Positions 32,327 through 40,656 of a stretch of DNA of 64,000 nucleotides are shown piece after piece. The DNA is from UBA7672 sp965279205 (lineage in GTDB: Bacteria > Pseudomonadota > Alphaproteobacteria > Caulobacterales > Hyphomonadaceae): NCBI GenBank assembly GCA_965279205.1, contig OZ257144.1, forward strand, positions 1,426,001 through 1,490,000, read 5' to 3'. The notes beneath the pieces were generated by a model. The model saw only the letters and a list, made by a program, of their open reading frames with translations, was not told where the DNA came from and made no database searches. The translations under genes were made by a program, and so were the position numbers. The first letter of the stretch is position 1. Every line of letters starts with the position of its first letter.

Positions 32327-32569
32327 ATGGCTGTCATGAAGTCGGAACAGATTCTCACGGAATCGCCGAAATCGTTCGAAGACGCGATCCAGGCGGCAGT
32401 GTCGCGCTTCTCGAAGACGGTGCGCGGACTTCGTTCCGCCAACGTCAACAACCTGTCGACGGTGATCGAAAACGGAAAGATCACATCCTATCGCGTCAAT
32501 CTGCAGATCACGTTCGCGGTCGAGGACATTCCGGGCAACGGCAAGGGCAAGAAGAAAAAGAAGAAGTAA
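32327..32569 (+). CDS. Dodecin-like protein with poly-Lys end
   Basis: An 80-residue protein with the dodecin pattern: SFEDAIQAAVSRFSKTVRGLR (about 16-36) then ENGKITSYRVNLQITFAVED (48-67). Dodecins are 12-subunit shells that store flavin or CoA. The Trp that stacks on the flavin (about position 36 in NLDWFEV) is absent; the matching stretch is GLRSANV. The protein ends in six lysines, encoded by an A/G tract with a run of five A, and a well-coded Ala/Pro-rich frame continues directly after it in the +1 frame. The ATG at 32327 has GGAGG 6 bases upstream. Confidence 0.75.
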   Translation: MAVMKSEQILTESPKSFEDAIQAAVSRFSKTVRGLRSANVNNLSTVIENGKITSYRVNLQITFAVEDIPGNGKGKKKKKK

Positions 32570-32753
32570 GGCGCCAGGACCGCGCCCCGCGCTGACGGCG
32601 TCCGTGGCCCCGGCCCCCGCCGCCAGCGCAGACGAGGCGCAGACGCCCGCGGCGCCCATGATCGAACCGCAGACCTTCCAGCCTGAGCCCACGACATTTT
32701 CGCCGCCGGCCGCTGGCGACGCCTTGGACGAGTCCGAGCCGAGGCTTATCTAG
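32568..32753 (+). pseudogene. Frame-shifted Ala/Pro-rich tail of the dodecin-like gene
   Basis: In the +1 frame relative to the dodecin-like gene, 61 sense codons run from 32568 to a TAG at 32751-32753. Third codon positions are almost all G or C, as in real genes of this genome, and the product is a Pro/Ala/Glu-rich disordered tail ending in SEPRLI. There is no start codon of its own near the beginning. Loss of one A from the run at 32555-32559 would fuse it to the dodecin-like protein. A sequence error, a recent mutation or a recoding event could explain it. Confidence 0.5.
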
Positions 32754-32835
32754 ACCTCCGCTCTGGGATAGACCCGAGCCCTGAGGCGCCGGTGAGGTCA
32801 AACTCCCGGGCGCCCTGCTAGGCGGAGGATGCGCG

Positions 32836-33336
32836 ATGGAACAATCCGGCGAACCGAAGCTTCACCGCGGCGCGCCGGTCGGCGTCGCCGTCAACGAGAC
32901 GTCGCGAGCCCTGTCCGGCGTCGACATTCTCAGGGGGATCATGACAGGCGGCCTGCCTGCCGCCGGCATCAGCAAGTCGCTCAACTTCTGGATCGCTGAA
33001 GTTGAGGAGGGGCGTGTCGTCTTCGCGGGCGAGCCCGGCGAGGAAAGCCTCAACCCGATGGGCGCGGTTCATGGCGGCTGGTCGCTGACCATGATCGACT
33101 CGGCCTGCGGCTGTGCTGCGCTCAGCGTCCTGCCGCCGGGCGTCGGCTACACGACGCTGGAGACGAAGGGCAATCTCACCCGAGCGATCAAGCCGAACTC
33201 CGGCGTCTATCGCTGCGAGGCGAAGATCCTTGCGAACGGGCGGACGGTCATCACATCAGACGCGACCATCACTGGCCCCGACGGCAAACTCTATGCCCAT
33301 GGCACATCGACGCTGCTCGTGCTGGGCGCCCGCTAG
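32836..33336 (+). CDS. PaaI-type hotdog thioesterase
   Basis: Hotdog-fold acyl-CoA thioesterase of the PaaI/YbgC-like group, 166 residues. The central motif NPMGAVHGGWSLTMIDSACG (about 73-92) includes the HGG turn and the acidic residue of the active site. It would hydrolyse small or aromatic acyl-CoA esters. GGCGGAGG lies about 8 bases before the ATG. It may work with the acyl-CoA genes nearby (enoyl-CoA hydratase, thiolase), but is not clearly in an operon with them. Confidence 0.85.
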   Translation: MEQSGEPKLHRGAPVGVAVNETSRALSGVDILRGIMTGGLPAAGISKSLNFWIAEVEEGRVVFAGEPGEESLNPMGAVHGGWSLTMIDSACGCAALSVLPPGVGYTTLETKGNLTRAIKPNSGVYRCEAKILANGRTVITSDATITGPDGKLYAHGTSTLLVLGAR

Positions 33337-33409
33337 GGAAGGCGAGAGAGCGTTCGCTTCAGATGCAGGCATCGTCTAGGCTCCGCTGAAATCAGGGGCC
33401 GGTGGTTCG

Positions 33410-34684
33410 ATGTCGAAGACGGAGACTCCAGACCGCGCGGGCGCCATCGCCGAATGGCGCAGGGGTTGGAGAACCGTCGGCGCCGCCGCTTTCGGCTCCT
33501 CCACCGGGCTCATCCTCTTCTCCTTCATCGTCAGCGTCTTCGTCCGTCCGCAGACCGAGGCGCTCGGCTGGACACGCGGCGAAGCAGCGCTCTCGAGCTT
33601 CTCGACATTGGCCGCTGGCCTGCTCGCGCCGCTGGTCGGCAAGCTGTCGGATGTATGGGGCGTGCGGCCGGTCATCATCCTGGGCGGAGTTGGCTATGCC
33701 GCGGCAGCGTTCGGGCTCAGCGTGCAGAATGGCAACCTGCCGCTCTATTACGGGCTGATGTTCCTGCTGGTGTTCCTGGGCCTGGGAACATCGAGCATCA
33801 CCTGGGCGCGGGTCGTCTCGACGGAATTCCGGAAGACGCGGGGCCTCGCGCTGAGCGTCGCGCTTTCGTCGGTAACGCTCACCGCCGCGCTGATGCCGAT
33901 CGCGATCACCTCCGTGATGGGATGGGCGACGTGGCGCGGCGCGTGGGTGCTGATCGGTGTTGTCGGCTTCACCGGCGCAATGATCGGCCTGCTGCTGCTG
34001 CCGAAGCATGTCGGACGGGCGGGCAAGCCAACGGTGGACACGCCGGCTGCGCCAGCGAGCAAGCTGGGCAATGCGATCAAGCAGCCGGCTTTCTGGTGTC
34101 TCGTCCTGGGGATGGCGATCATCAACATCCCTTCGGGCGGCATCATGAGTTCCATGGCGGCGCTGGTCGAGGACAAGGGGTTCGGGGCAGGCGATGCAGC
34201 GCAGGTGCTGTCGGCATTCGCCGTGTCAGTCTTCATCGGGCGGCTGATTTCGGGCGTATGCCTCGACCGCTTTTCACCGCCCTTCGTCGCATTCGTCGCG
34301 ATGGGAATACCGGCGGCTGGCTGTGTCTTGCTGGCGGGCGGGCCGCCGATGCTGGCGGTGATGTTTGTCGGCATCGTGCTGGCCGGACTCAGCCAGGGCG
34401 CGGAGAGCGATGTGGGACCGTTCCTGGTCACCCGCTATTTCGGCCTTGAGTCGTTCGGGGCGATCATGGGCGCGGTGAATGCCGCCGTGGTCGGTGGCAC
34501 GGGCATTGGCGGCTTGCTGTTCGGCTTCGTGTTCGACAGCTACAAGTCATACGACATGGCGCTGTGGGTCGGCGGAGGATGCTTCCTGTTCGGTGCGATG
34601 TTGTTCCTCGGCGTCGGCCTTGCGCCCGCCCGCAAGGAAACGACGCCCGAGGGCGCGGGCGCCGCAAACCAGATCGGATTCTAG
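33410..34684 (+). CDS. MFS transporter, monocarboxylate-type
   Basis: Major facilitator superfamily transporter of 424 residues with 12 predicted transmembrane segments and a longer central loop near 195-220. The GKLSDVWGVRPV segment (about 83-94) is the family motif A between helices 2 and 3. Overall spacing resembles oxalate/monocarboxylate carriers, but the substrate is not determined. It is followed 130 bases later by the thiolase gene on the same strand. Confidence 0.85.
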   Translation: MSKTETPDRAGAIAEWRRGWRTVGAAAFGSSTGLILFSFIVSVFVRPQTEALGWTRGEAALSSFSTLAAGLLAPLVGKLSDVWGVRPVIILGGVGYAAAAFGLSVQNGNLPLYYGLMFLLVFLGLGTSSITWARVVSTEFRKTRGLALSVALSSVTLTAALMPIAITSVMGWATWRGAWVLIGVVGFTGAMIGLLLLPKHVGRAGKPTVDTPAAPASKLGNAIKQPAFWCLVLGMAIINIPSGGIMSSMAALVEDKGFGAGDAAQVLSAFAVSVFIGRLISGVCLDRFSPPFVAFVAMGIPAAGCVLLAGGPPMLAVMFVGIVLAGLSQGAESDVGPFLVTRYFGLESFGAIMGAVNAAVVGGTGIGGLLFGFVFDSYKSYDMALWVGGGCFLFGAMLFLGVGLAPARKETTPEGAGAANQIGF

Positions 34685-34813
34685 ACAGAAAACCTCCGAA
34701 AAATGGGTCTGTCGGGCCGACGAATGACGGCCGGGCCTGTTCCTCCGGCGCTTGACGGACATGGCCCCCGGGCAGATTGTGCGGCGCACATTTCACAGGA
34801 AGGACTTCCCCCA

Positions 34814-35995
34814 ATGAGCGCTTCGGATCCCGTTGTGATCGTAGGCATGGCGCGCACGCCGATGGGCGCGATGCTTGGCGAGCTGGCCGGCTTCTCGGCC
34901 AACGAGCTGGGCGCTCACGCCATCAAGGGCGCGATGGCGGAAGCCGGGATCAAGGGCGAGGATGTCGAACTCGTCTACATGGGCAACTGCCTTCCTGCCG
35001 GACAGGGCCAGGCGCCGGCCCGCCAGGCCGGTATCAAGTCGGGCCTGCCGAAAGGCGCCGAGGCGACCACCATCAACAAGATGTGCGGCTCGGGCATGCA
35101 GGCGGCGGTTATGGGCCGCAACGCCCTCCTGGCCGGTGAGGCGACCGTGGTCGTGGCGGGTGGAATGGAAAGCATGACCAACGCCCCGCACCTGGTCGAC
35201 CTGCGCAAGGGCCACAAGTATGGCGCTGCTTCGCTGCGTGACCACATGGCGACCGACGGTCTGGAAGACGCCTATGGCGGCGGCGCGATGGGCAACTACG
35301 CCGACATGATCGCCAAGGAATACCAGTTCACCCGCGAACAGCAGGACGCCTACGCGCTGGAGACGCTGAGCCGCGCGCAGTCAGCCACGAAGGAGGGCCG
35401 CTTCAAGCGCGAGATCTCGCCGGTCACCGTGAAGAGCAAGAAGGGCGACATCACCATCGACACGGACGAGCTGCCCCGCCAGGCAATGCCGGAAAAGATC
35501 CCGACCTTGAAGCCTGCCTTCTCCAAGGATGGCACGGTGACGGCGGCCAACGCCTCGGGCATCTCAGACGGCGCAGCCGCGCTGGTCCTGATGCGCGCCT
35601 CGGAAGCCAAGAAGCGCGGCCTCAAGCCCCTGGCCACCATCGTGGCGAGCGGCGCCCACAGCCACGAGCCTGCCTATTTCACCACAGCCCCCGTTCCGGC
35701 GATGAAGAAGGCTCTGGAAAAAGCTGGCTGGAAGGCTTCTGACGTCGATCTCTGGGAGATCAACGAAGCCTTCGCAGTCGTGCCGATGATCGCCATGAAG
35801 GAACTCGGCATCACCCACGACAAGGTCAACGTCAACGGCGGCGCCTGCGCCCTCGGCCACCCGATCGGCGCCTCCGGCGCCCGGGTGCTGGTCACGCTGA
35901 TCAACGCGCTTGAACAGCAAGGCAAGAAGCGCGGCATGGCCGCTCTATGCATCGGCGGCGGCGAAGGCATCGCCATGGCGATCGAGCGGGCCTGA
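34814..35995 (+). CDS. Acetyl-CoA C-acetyltransferase (thiolase)
   Basis: Biosynthetic-type thiolase of 393 residues that condenses two acetyl-CoA or cleaves acetoacetyl-CoA. The nucleophilic Cys is in KMCGSGMQA (about 91), EINEAFAVVP carries the NEAF motif near 315, and the second Cys and His are in GGACALGHPIGASGAR (about 343-358). The ATG at 34814 has AGGAAGGA about 9 bases upstream; upstream in-frame codons are not supported. It probably acts in acetoacetyl-CoA or polyhydroxyalkanoate metabolism. Confidence 0.93.
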   Translation: MSASDPVVIVGMARTPMGAMLGELAGFSANELGAHAIKGAMAEAGIKGEDVELVYMGNCLPAGQGQAPARQAGIKSGLPKGAEATTINKMCGSGMQAAVMGRNALLAGEATVVVAGGMESMTNAPHLVDLRKGHKYGAASLRDHMATDGLEDAYGGGAMGNYADMIAKEYQFTREQQDAYALETLSRAQSATKEGRFKREISPVTVKSKKGDITIDTDELPRQAMPEKIPTLKPAFSKDGTVTAANASGISDGAAALVLMRASEAKKRGLKPLATIVASGAHSHEPAYFTTAPVPAMKKALEKAGWKASDVDLWEINEAFAVVPMIAMKELGITHDKVNVNGGACALGHPIGASGARVLVTLINALEQQGKKRGMAALCIGGGEGIAMAIERA

Positions 35996-36025
35996 AACTC
36001 TCAAGGCTGGGGCCGCGTCGGGGGG

Positions 36026-36427
36026 ATGTCGATGTTGCTGAAAGCAACAAGTGCCGTCGCTCTTGTGTTCTTGTCGTCGTGCAGCGGCGCGGCTGATCGC
36101 CTTTTCGGCGTCTACGACATCCAGCCGAAGGGTGGCGCTGCAACGTTAGAGCTGATGAGCCCGGACAAGTACGAATTTTGCGAAGCCGGAAAGTGCTCAT
36201 CTGGAAAGTTCAAGGCTTATGCCGACAACGGACGCATCATGTTCGAGGGTTACGAGCTGGAGCGCTACACGACGCAGCTGCTTGCGAGCGCTATGGGCGG
36301 AGAAGAAAATGTGCCGGCCTGGATCCGAGAGCCGAACGGCGTATGCGAAATGGGTGTCAGCTTCGGCCTTGCGGACGTGAGACTCAATGCCGAGGCATTG
36401 AGCGGGATTGATTTTGTGCAAAGGTGA
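36026..36427 (+). CDS. Small lipoprotein, unknown
   Basis: A 133-residue putative lipoprotein. The N-terminus is hydrophobic with a lipobox (LSSC, Cys at about residue 19). The mature part has GVYDIQPKGGAATLELMSPDKYEFCEAGKC, which looks like a small beta-rich sensor or inhibitor domain with three cysteines. No family was recognised. An ATG at 36032 is an alternative start. It ends 6 bases before the RidA gene and may be co-transcribed with it. Confidence 0.65.
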   Translation: MSMLLKATSAVALVFLSSCSGAADRLFGVYDIQPKGGAATLELMSPDKYEFCEAGKCSSGKFKAYADNGRIMFEGYELERYTTQLLASAMGGEENVPAWIREPNGVCEMGVSFGLADVRLNAEALSGIDFVQR

Positions 36428-36433
36428 AAGCCC

Positions 36434-36826
36434 ATGAGCGGTGATGTAACGAAAGTGCCCAGCGGATCGAAGCTGGGGCTCGGTTTCTCGCGCGCTGTGC
36501 GTGTGGGCGACATGGTGTTCGTGTCCGGCTGCGCGCCGATTGCCGCCGACGGCAGCGTTGCAGCGCCGGGTGATGTGAAGGCGCAGACCAAGCGCTGCCT
36601 CGACATCATCGAGGGAGCTCTCGTGCAGGCCGGCGCCGACATCAAACACGTCGTCCGCACGCGCGTTTTCCTCACCGATATGTCGCGCTGGAAGGAAGCC
36701 GGGGAGGCGCATGGCGAGGTGTTCAAGGACATCGAACCGGCAACCTCCTTCCTCGGCACGTCGGCGCTGATCAATCCCGGCTGGCTGGTCGAGGTCGAAG
36801 CCGACGCGGTGGTGACGCGGGGGTAG
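36434..36826 (+). CDS. RidA family enamine/imine deaminase
   Basis: A 130-residue protein of the RidA/YjgF family, trimeric cytosolic enzymes that hydrolyse reactive 2-aminoacrylate and related imines to keto acids. Family marks are VFVSGCAPI (about 28-36), the VRTRVFLTDM stretch with the substrate-binding Arg (about 76), and VEVEADAV near the end with the conserved Glu. The start follows the lipoprotein stop by 6 bases. The specific subfamily is not decided. Confidence 0.9.
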   Translation: MSGDVTKVPSGSKLGLGFSRAVRVGDMVFVSGCAPIAADGSVAAPGDVKAQTKRCLDIIEGALVQAGADIKHVVRTRVFLTDMSRWKEAGEAHGEVFKDIEPATSFLGTSALINPGWLVEVEADAVVTRG

Positions 36827-36836
36827 CAACCACAAG

Positions 36837-36937
36837 TGTCATCCCGGCCGAAGCGTAGCGGAGGGCCGGGATCCATCGCTGGTCTGTCCAGGTAGAGGAA
36901 TGGTTCCCGGACAACGCTTCGCGTTTCCGGGATGACA
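36837..36937. repeat. CATCCCGG-type intergenic repeat, copy 2
   Basis: Perfect 11-base arms TGTCATCCCGG (36837-36847) and CCGGGATGACA (36927-36937) enclose about 80 bases with further partial complementarity (GAAGCG and CGCTTC). The left half matches 28346-28382. It lies between the RidA and alcohol dehydrogenase genes and could act as a bidirectional terminator; it looks like a dispersed palindromic repeat. Confidence 0.7.
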
Positions 36938-36986
36938 GCCGTCGGGTCTGCCCGATAGGCTGACCGAAAATCGTCGGGAGGTTTCC

Positions 36987-38051
36987 ATGCATAGCTTCGA
37001 TGTCTGCGAGTGCGGAGCGCCGCTGCAGCGGGCTGAACGCGAGACGCCCCAGCCCAAAGGCGCGGAGGTTGTGCTCAAGGTCCTCGCGGCGGGTGTCTGC
37101 CATTCCGACCTGCATATCTGGGATGGCTATTACGACATCGGCGGCGGCCAGAAGCTGCAGCTCAAGGATCGCGGCATCAAGCTGCCCCTGACGATGGGCC
37201 ATGAGAATGTTGGCGAAGTCACGGCCGTCGGCCCTGACGCGAAAGGCGTGAAGGCCGGCGACGTGCGCCTGATCCATCCGTGGATGGGTTGCGGCGAATG
37301 CCTTGTCTGCAAGCGCGGCGAGGAAAATCTTTGCGTGAAGCCGTGCAGCATCGGCATCCATCGGGGCGGCGGCTTCGCCACGCATGTGCTGGTTCCGCAT
37401 CCGCGCTATCTGTTCGACATCACCGGCATAGCGCCGGAGCGCGCAGCGCCGCTCGCCTGTTCGGGTGTCACCGCCTACAGCGCGCTCAACAAGGTCAAGG
37501 ACACGCTCAACCAAGAGCCGGTCGTCATGATTGGGGCTGGCGGCGTCGGCTTGATGGCGCTGGCGCTGCACAAGAAGATGGGCGGCAAGTCGGCGATCGT
37601 GGTCGACATTGATCCGGCCAAGCGCGAGGCGGCGAAGAAGGCCGGCGCGGCGCATGTCATCGACGGCTTGGCAAAGGACGCACTCGATCAGATTCGCGCC
37701 CTGACGGGCGGCGGCGCCTGGGCAGTGATCGATTTCGTTGGCGCGGGTCCCACCGTGAAACTGGGTGTCGACGCCACCATCAAGGGCGGCAAGGTGGTCG
37801 TCGTTGGCCTGTTCGGTGGCGACGTGCTGATACCTACGCCATTCTTCCCGATGAAGGCGCTGACCGTTCAGGGCAGTTATGTCGGCAGTCTCGTCGAGAT
37901 TGCCGAGCTGATCGACCTAGTGAAGCGCACCGGCGCTCCGGACGTGCCGGTGAAGACGCGCCCGCTGGCCGACGTCAACGCCGCGCTCAACGACCTGCGC
38001 GACGGCAAGATCATCGGCCGCGTCGTCATCACGCCTCAGGCGCCGGCTTGA
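36987..38051 (+). CDS. Zinc-dependent alcohol dehydrogenase
   Basis: Medium-chain dehydrogenase of 354 residues. Catalytic zinc ligands are in GVCHSD (Cys about 38) and MGHEN (His about 71); structural zinc ligands are GCGECLVCKRGEENLC (about 101-116). The NAD(P) motif is GAGGVGLMAL near residue 178, followed by an acidic VVDID that favours NAD. The substrate is unknown. It is preceded by the palindromic repeat and GGGAGG about 8 bases before the ATG. Confidence 0.9.
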   Translation: MHSFDVCECGAPLQRAERETPQPKGAEVVLKVLAAGVCHSDLHIWDGYYDIGGGQKLQLKDRGIKLPLTMGHENVGEVTAVGPDAKGVKAGDVRLIHPWMGCGECLVCKRGEENLCVKPCSIGIHRGGGFATHVLVPHPRYLFDITGIAPERAAPLACSGVTAYSALNKVKDTLNQEPVVMIGAGGVGLMALALHKKMGGKSAIVVDIDPAKREAAKKAGAAHVIDGLAKDALDQIRALTGGGAWAVIDFVGAGPTVKLGVDATIKGGKVVVVGLFGGDVLIPTPFFPMKALTVQGSYVGSLVEIAELIDLVKRTGAPDVPVKTRPLADVNAALNDLRDGKIIGRVVITPQAPA

Positions 38052-38125
38052 TCAATATTGCTCAACTGGCGGAAGCTGCGCCGCTATCCTATTTCGATCG
38101 GTAACTGCCGGACGGAGGGGATTTC

Positions 38126-39184
38126 GTGACCACGGTTGTCGAGGAATTCCAGCTTCAGTCCCGCTTCTGCGGCGAGTTCGGATCGCGTTTCACCGAGGAG
38201 CTGTTGGCGAAAGCGGCGCAGGACATCGAATCTCGCGGCATCTGTCACAAGCTGACCGATGGCTGGGCTGGGCATCCGCGTGGTGACGCTGTTTCCCTGA
38301 GGCTAGCCGGAGCGCTGCACGCAGCGGCGCTGACCGGGCGGGATGCGAAGCTGCAGGCGGAATATCCCGAAGCGCGGCCCGACTGGTCGATGGCCAGAGT
38401 CTGGCCCATTGCGCGGGATTTCCTCGAACGCGAGGAAGCCCACGTCAGCGACTTCATGAAATCGCCGCCGCAAACCAATGAGACGGCGCGGGCGACCGGG
38501 CTCACCGCCGGCTTCCTGTGGCTGGCGGAGCGATCACCCCAGCCCTTCCACATGTTGGAACTCGGGGCGAGCGCCGGGCTCAATCTCAACTGGGACCGGT
38601 TTGCCTATGCCCATCCGCCATGGGGCCGGGCAGGCAGTCGCGGTCCCGCTATCCCGACCATTGTAAGCGGTCCTGCGCCGGCATGGTGTGATCTCGTGAT
38701 CGCCTCCCGCTCAGCCTGCGACCAGAACCCGCTCGATGCCCAGGATGCCGGAGACCGGCTGCGGCTGCGCTCCTACATCTGGGCCGACCAGACCGCCCGG
38801 ATGGAGCGGTTGAACGCCGCCCTCGATCTTGGCCGCGCGTCTGGCCTGAAGCCGGAGAAGGCCGATGCGGCCGAATGGGTGCGACGGAAACTTGGCGGGG
38901 AACTGCCGATTGGAACCAGCGTCGTTTACCACTCCGTCTTCTATCAATACCCGCCCCGGGAGGTCCGCGACGCCATCCGGGACGGGATCGAGGAGGCAGG
39001 GCGCCGGACCAGTTCCGACCGGCGGCTGGCCTGGGTGCGGTTCGAGCCGGAAAGCGTGATCGGCGGCCAGCGCGGCTCGATCCGCTATGTCCTGAATGTG
39101 GTCAACTGGGAGGCCGGCCGGCGGTCGGAAGCGACGCTGGCTGACGTCGATCCCCATGGCCGGACCATGGCCTGGCTGGCCTAG
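38126..39184 (+). CDS. DUF2332 family protein
   Basis: A 352-residue protein of the DUF2332 family, common in Alphaproteobacteria and Actinobacteria. The motif MLELGASAGLNLNWDRF (about 143-159) looks like an S-adenosylmethionine-binding glycine loop, and SVVYHSVFYQY is conserved near 275. A methyltransferase fold is likely, but no activity has been established. GGAGGGG lies about 8 bases before the start codon. It is transcribed alone. Confidence 0.8.
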   Translation: MTTVVEEFQLQSRFCGEFGSRFTEELLAKAAQDIESRGICHKLTDGWAGHPRGDAVSLRLAGALHAAALTGRDAKLQAEYPEARPDWSMARVWPIARDFLEREEAHVSDFMKSPPQTNETARATGLTAGFLWLAERSPQPFHMLELGASAGLNLNWDRFAYAHPPWGRAGSRGPAIPTIVSGPAPAWCDLVIASRSACDQNPLDAQDAGDRLRLRSYIWADQTARMERLNAALDLGRASGLKPEKADAAEWVRRKLGGELPIGTSVVYHSVFYQYPPREVRDAIRDGIEEAGRRTSSDRRLAWVRFEPESVIGGQRGSIRYVLNVVNWEAGRRSEATLADVDPHGRTMAWLA

Positions 39185-39411
39185 GCCCGCGCACGGAATT
39201 TTGTTGTGCGAAACTTCAGCCGGACATCACGGGGCTAGCCCTTGAATCCCTTGGAGTTGGGAAAAAGCTGGGCCGGCGACGGCTTCCGAAATCGCTGGAA
39301 AATAAGGCTTCCGTGCACATCCGGCGGGCGCGACCGGCGCCATCGGCAAGCAGTTCTCGCCACGTGCGGGAGTCGACTCGCTATCGGGCTCATGCTTCCT
39401 ACATTGCTGTC

Positions 39412-39600
39412 ATGCCCGATGCTGAAACCCGTGACAGGACGCTGAAACTGCTGCGCGAGCGCCGCGAGCGGATTGCCCGCGCGCTGGCCTCCCTGGAGAC
39501 GGAAGCGGACGTGTTGTCGGCGCGCGAATACCTCACCTGGCGCACCCGCCTGGCCGAGCTTGAAGCCCGGATTGCGCGCTATTCGGAAGCTGCAGTCTGA
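39412..39600 (+). CDS. Small coiled-coil protein, unknown
   Basis: A 62-residue, highly charged protein (many Arg, Glu) with a continuous heptad-like helix (about 5-58, RTLKLLRERRERIARALASLE). It has no signal peptide. No ribosome-binding site is clear, so a start further upstream cannot be excluded. It ends 2 bases before the convergent GlxA-type gene. The 227 bases upstream (39185-39411) show nothing recognised. Confidence 0.45.
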   Translation: MPDAETRDRTLKLLRERRERIARALASLETEADVLSAREYLTWRTRLAELEARIARYSEAAV

Positions 39601-39602
39601 CC

Positions 39603-40565
39603 CTAGATTCTAGCCATCCTGCGAAGCGCCTGCGGCGGCTGGCCGAACGCGCGCACGAAGGCGCGGCGCATGCGCTCCGGATCGCCGAAACCGACGCCAC
39701 GCGCGATGATGTCGATCGGTTCGGCCGAGCGCTCCACCTGTTCGCGGGCGGTTTCGAGACGCAGCCGTTCAACCGCCTTGGCGGGCGTCACGCCGGTTTC
39801 GGCGGTGAAGGCGCGGGCGAAGTTTCTCGGGCTCATGTTGGACTGGGCGGCGAGCGTCTCGACCGTCAGCGGCTCGTCCAGGCGCTCGCGCATCCAGCCG
39901 AGCAGGGGTGTGAACCGTCCCTCGGTGCGTTCGATATCGAGCAGGGCGGAGAACTGCGACTGGCCGCCCGGGCGACGGTGATAGACCACCAGCTCCTGCG
40001 CCGAGCGGCGGGCGATTTCCTCGCCCAGATCGTCCGCGATCAGCGCCAGCGCGAGATCAATGCCGGCGGTGATGCCGGCTGAGGTCCAGATCTTCCCTTC
40101 GCGGATATAGATGCAGTCCGGCTCCAGCTTCACGTCCGGAAAGCGCTTCTGGAAATCCGGCGTACGGCCCCAGTGCGTGGTAGCTCGCTTGCCATCCAGC
40201 AGGCCAGCAGCGGCGAGGATGTAGGCGCCCGAGCAGACCGAGCACAGCCGGCGCGCCGACTTGGCGGCCGATCTCACCAGCGCCAGCGTGCGCTCGTCGG
40301 CCATCGCCTGCCTCGTGCCCATGCCGCCGACAACGATCAGCGTGTCGAAGCGCGGATTCTTCGGGATGGGATCGGCCATCATGATCGCCCCGCTGGTGGA
40401 GCGCACGGGACCGGGCGTGACAGAGATGATCTTGAGTTCATAGGGCGGCGGCTTGAGGCCGCGCATCGGCATTTCGAACGCGGAGATCGGGCCGGCGGCG
40501 TCGAGCAACTGGAAGTCCTCGAAGATCAGGAAGCCGATCTGGCGTGGCGGCATTTTTCGGGTCAT
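39603..40565 (-). CDS. GlxA-type AraC regulator with DJ-1/PfpI domain
   Basis: A 320-residue transcription regulator. The N-terminal DJ-1/PfpI domain (about 8-180) has the nucleophile-elbow-like Cys in SVCSGAYILAAAG; the C-terminal AraC/XylS double helix-turn-helix covers about 215-315 (SNMSPRNFARAFTAETGVTPAKAVERLR). Such regulators sense small metabolites. It is divergent from a second DJ-1/PfpI gene across 91 bases and probably regulates it. Confidence 0.9.
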   Translation of the reverse strand: MTRKMPPRQIGFLIFEDFQLLDAAGPISAFEMPMRGLKPPPYELKIISVTPGPVRSTSGAIMMADPIPKNPRFDTLIVVGGMGTRQAMADERTLALVRSAAKSARRLCSVCSGAYILAAAGLLDGKRATTHWGRTPDFQKRFPDVKLEPDCIYIREGKIWTSAGITAGIDLALALIADDLGEEIARRSAQELVVYHRRPGGQSQFSALLDIERTEGRFTPLLGWMRERLDEPLTVETLAAQSNMSPRNFARAFTAETGVTPAKAVERLRLETAREQVERSAEPIDIIARGVGFGDPERMRRAFVRAFGQPPQALRRMARI

Positions 40566-40656
40566 GAGCGGTTTGGCGTAAAAAGAGGGAACATTGTCAT
40601 TTCAGCCAGACGCTAGATCGGCGACATTGTCCCCGTCAAGACGAGGTTTTCTCCCC

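Noticed and set aside
32555..32561. A programmed -1 frameshift site at the AAAAAG of the dodecin-like gene
   Set aside because: The -1 frame meets a stop codon within about ten codons; only the +1 frame is open, so a classical -1 slippery site would not make the long form.
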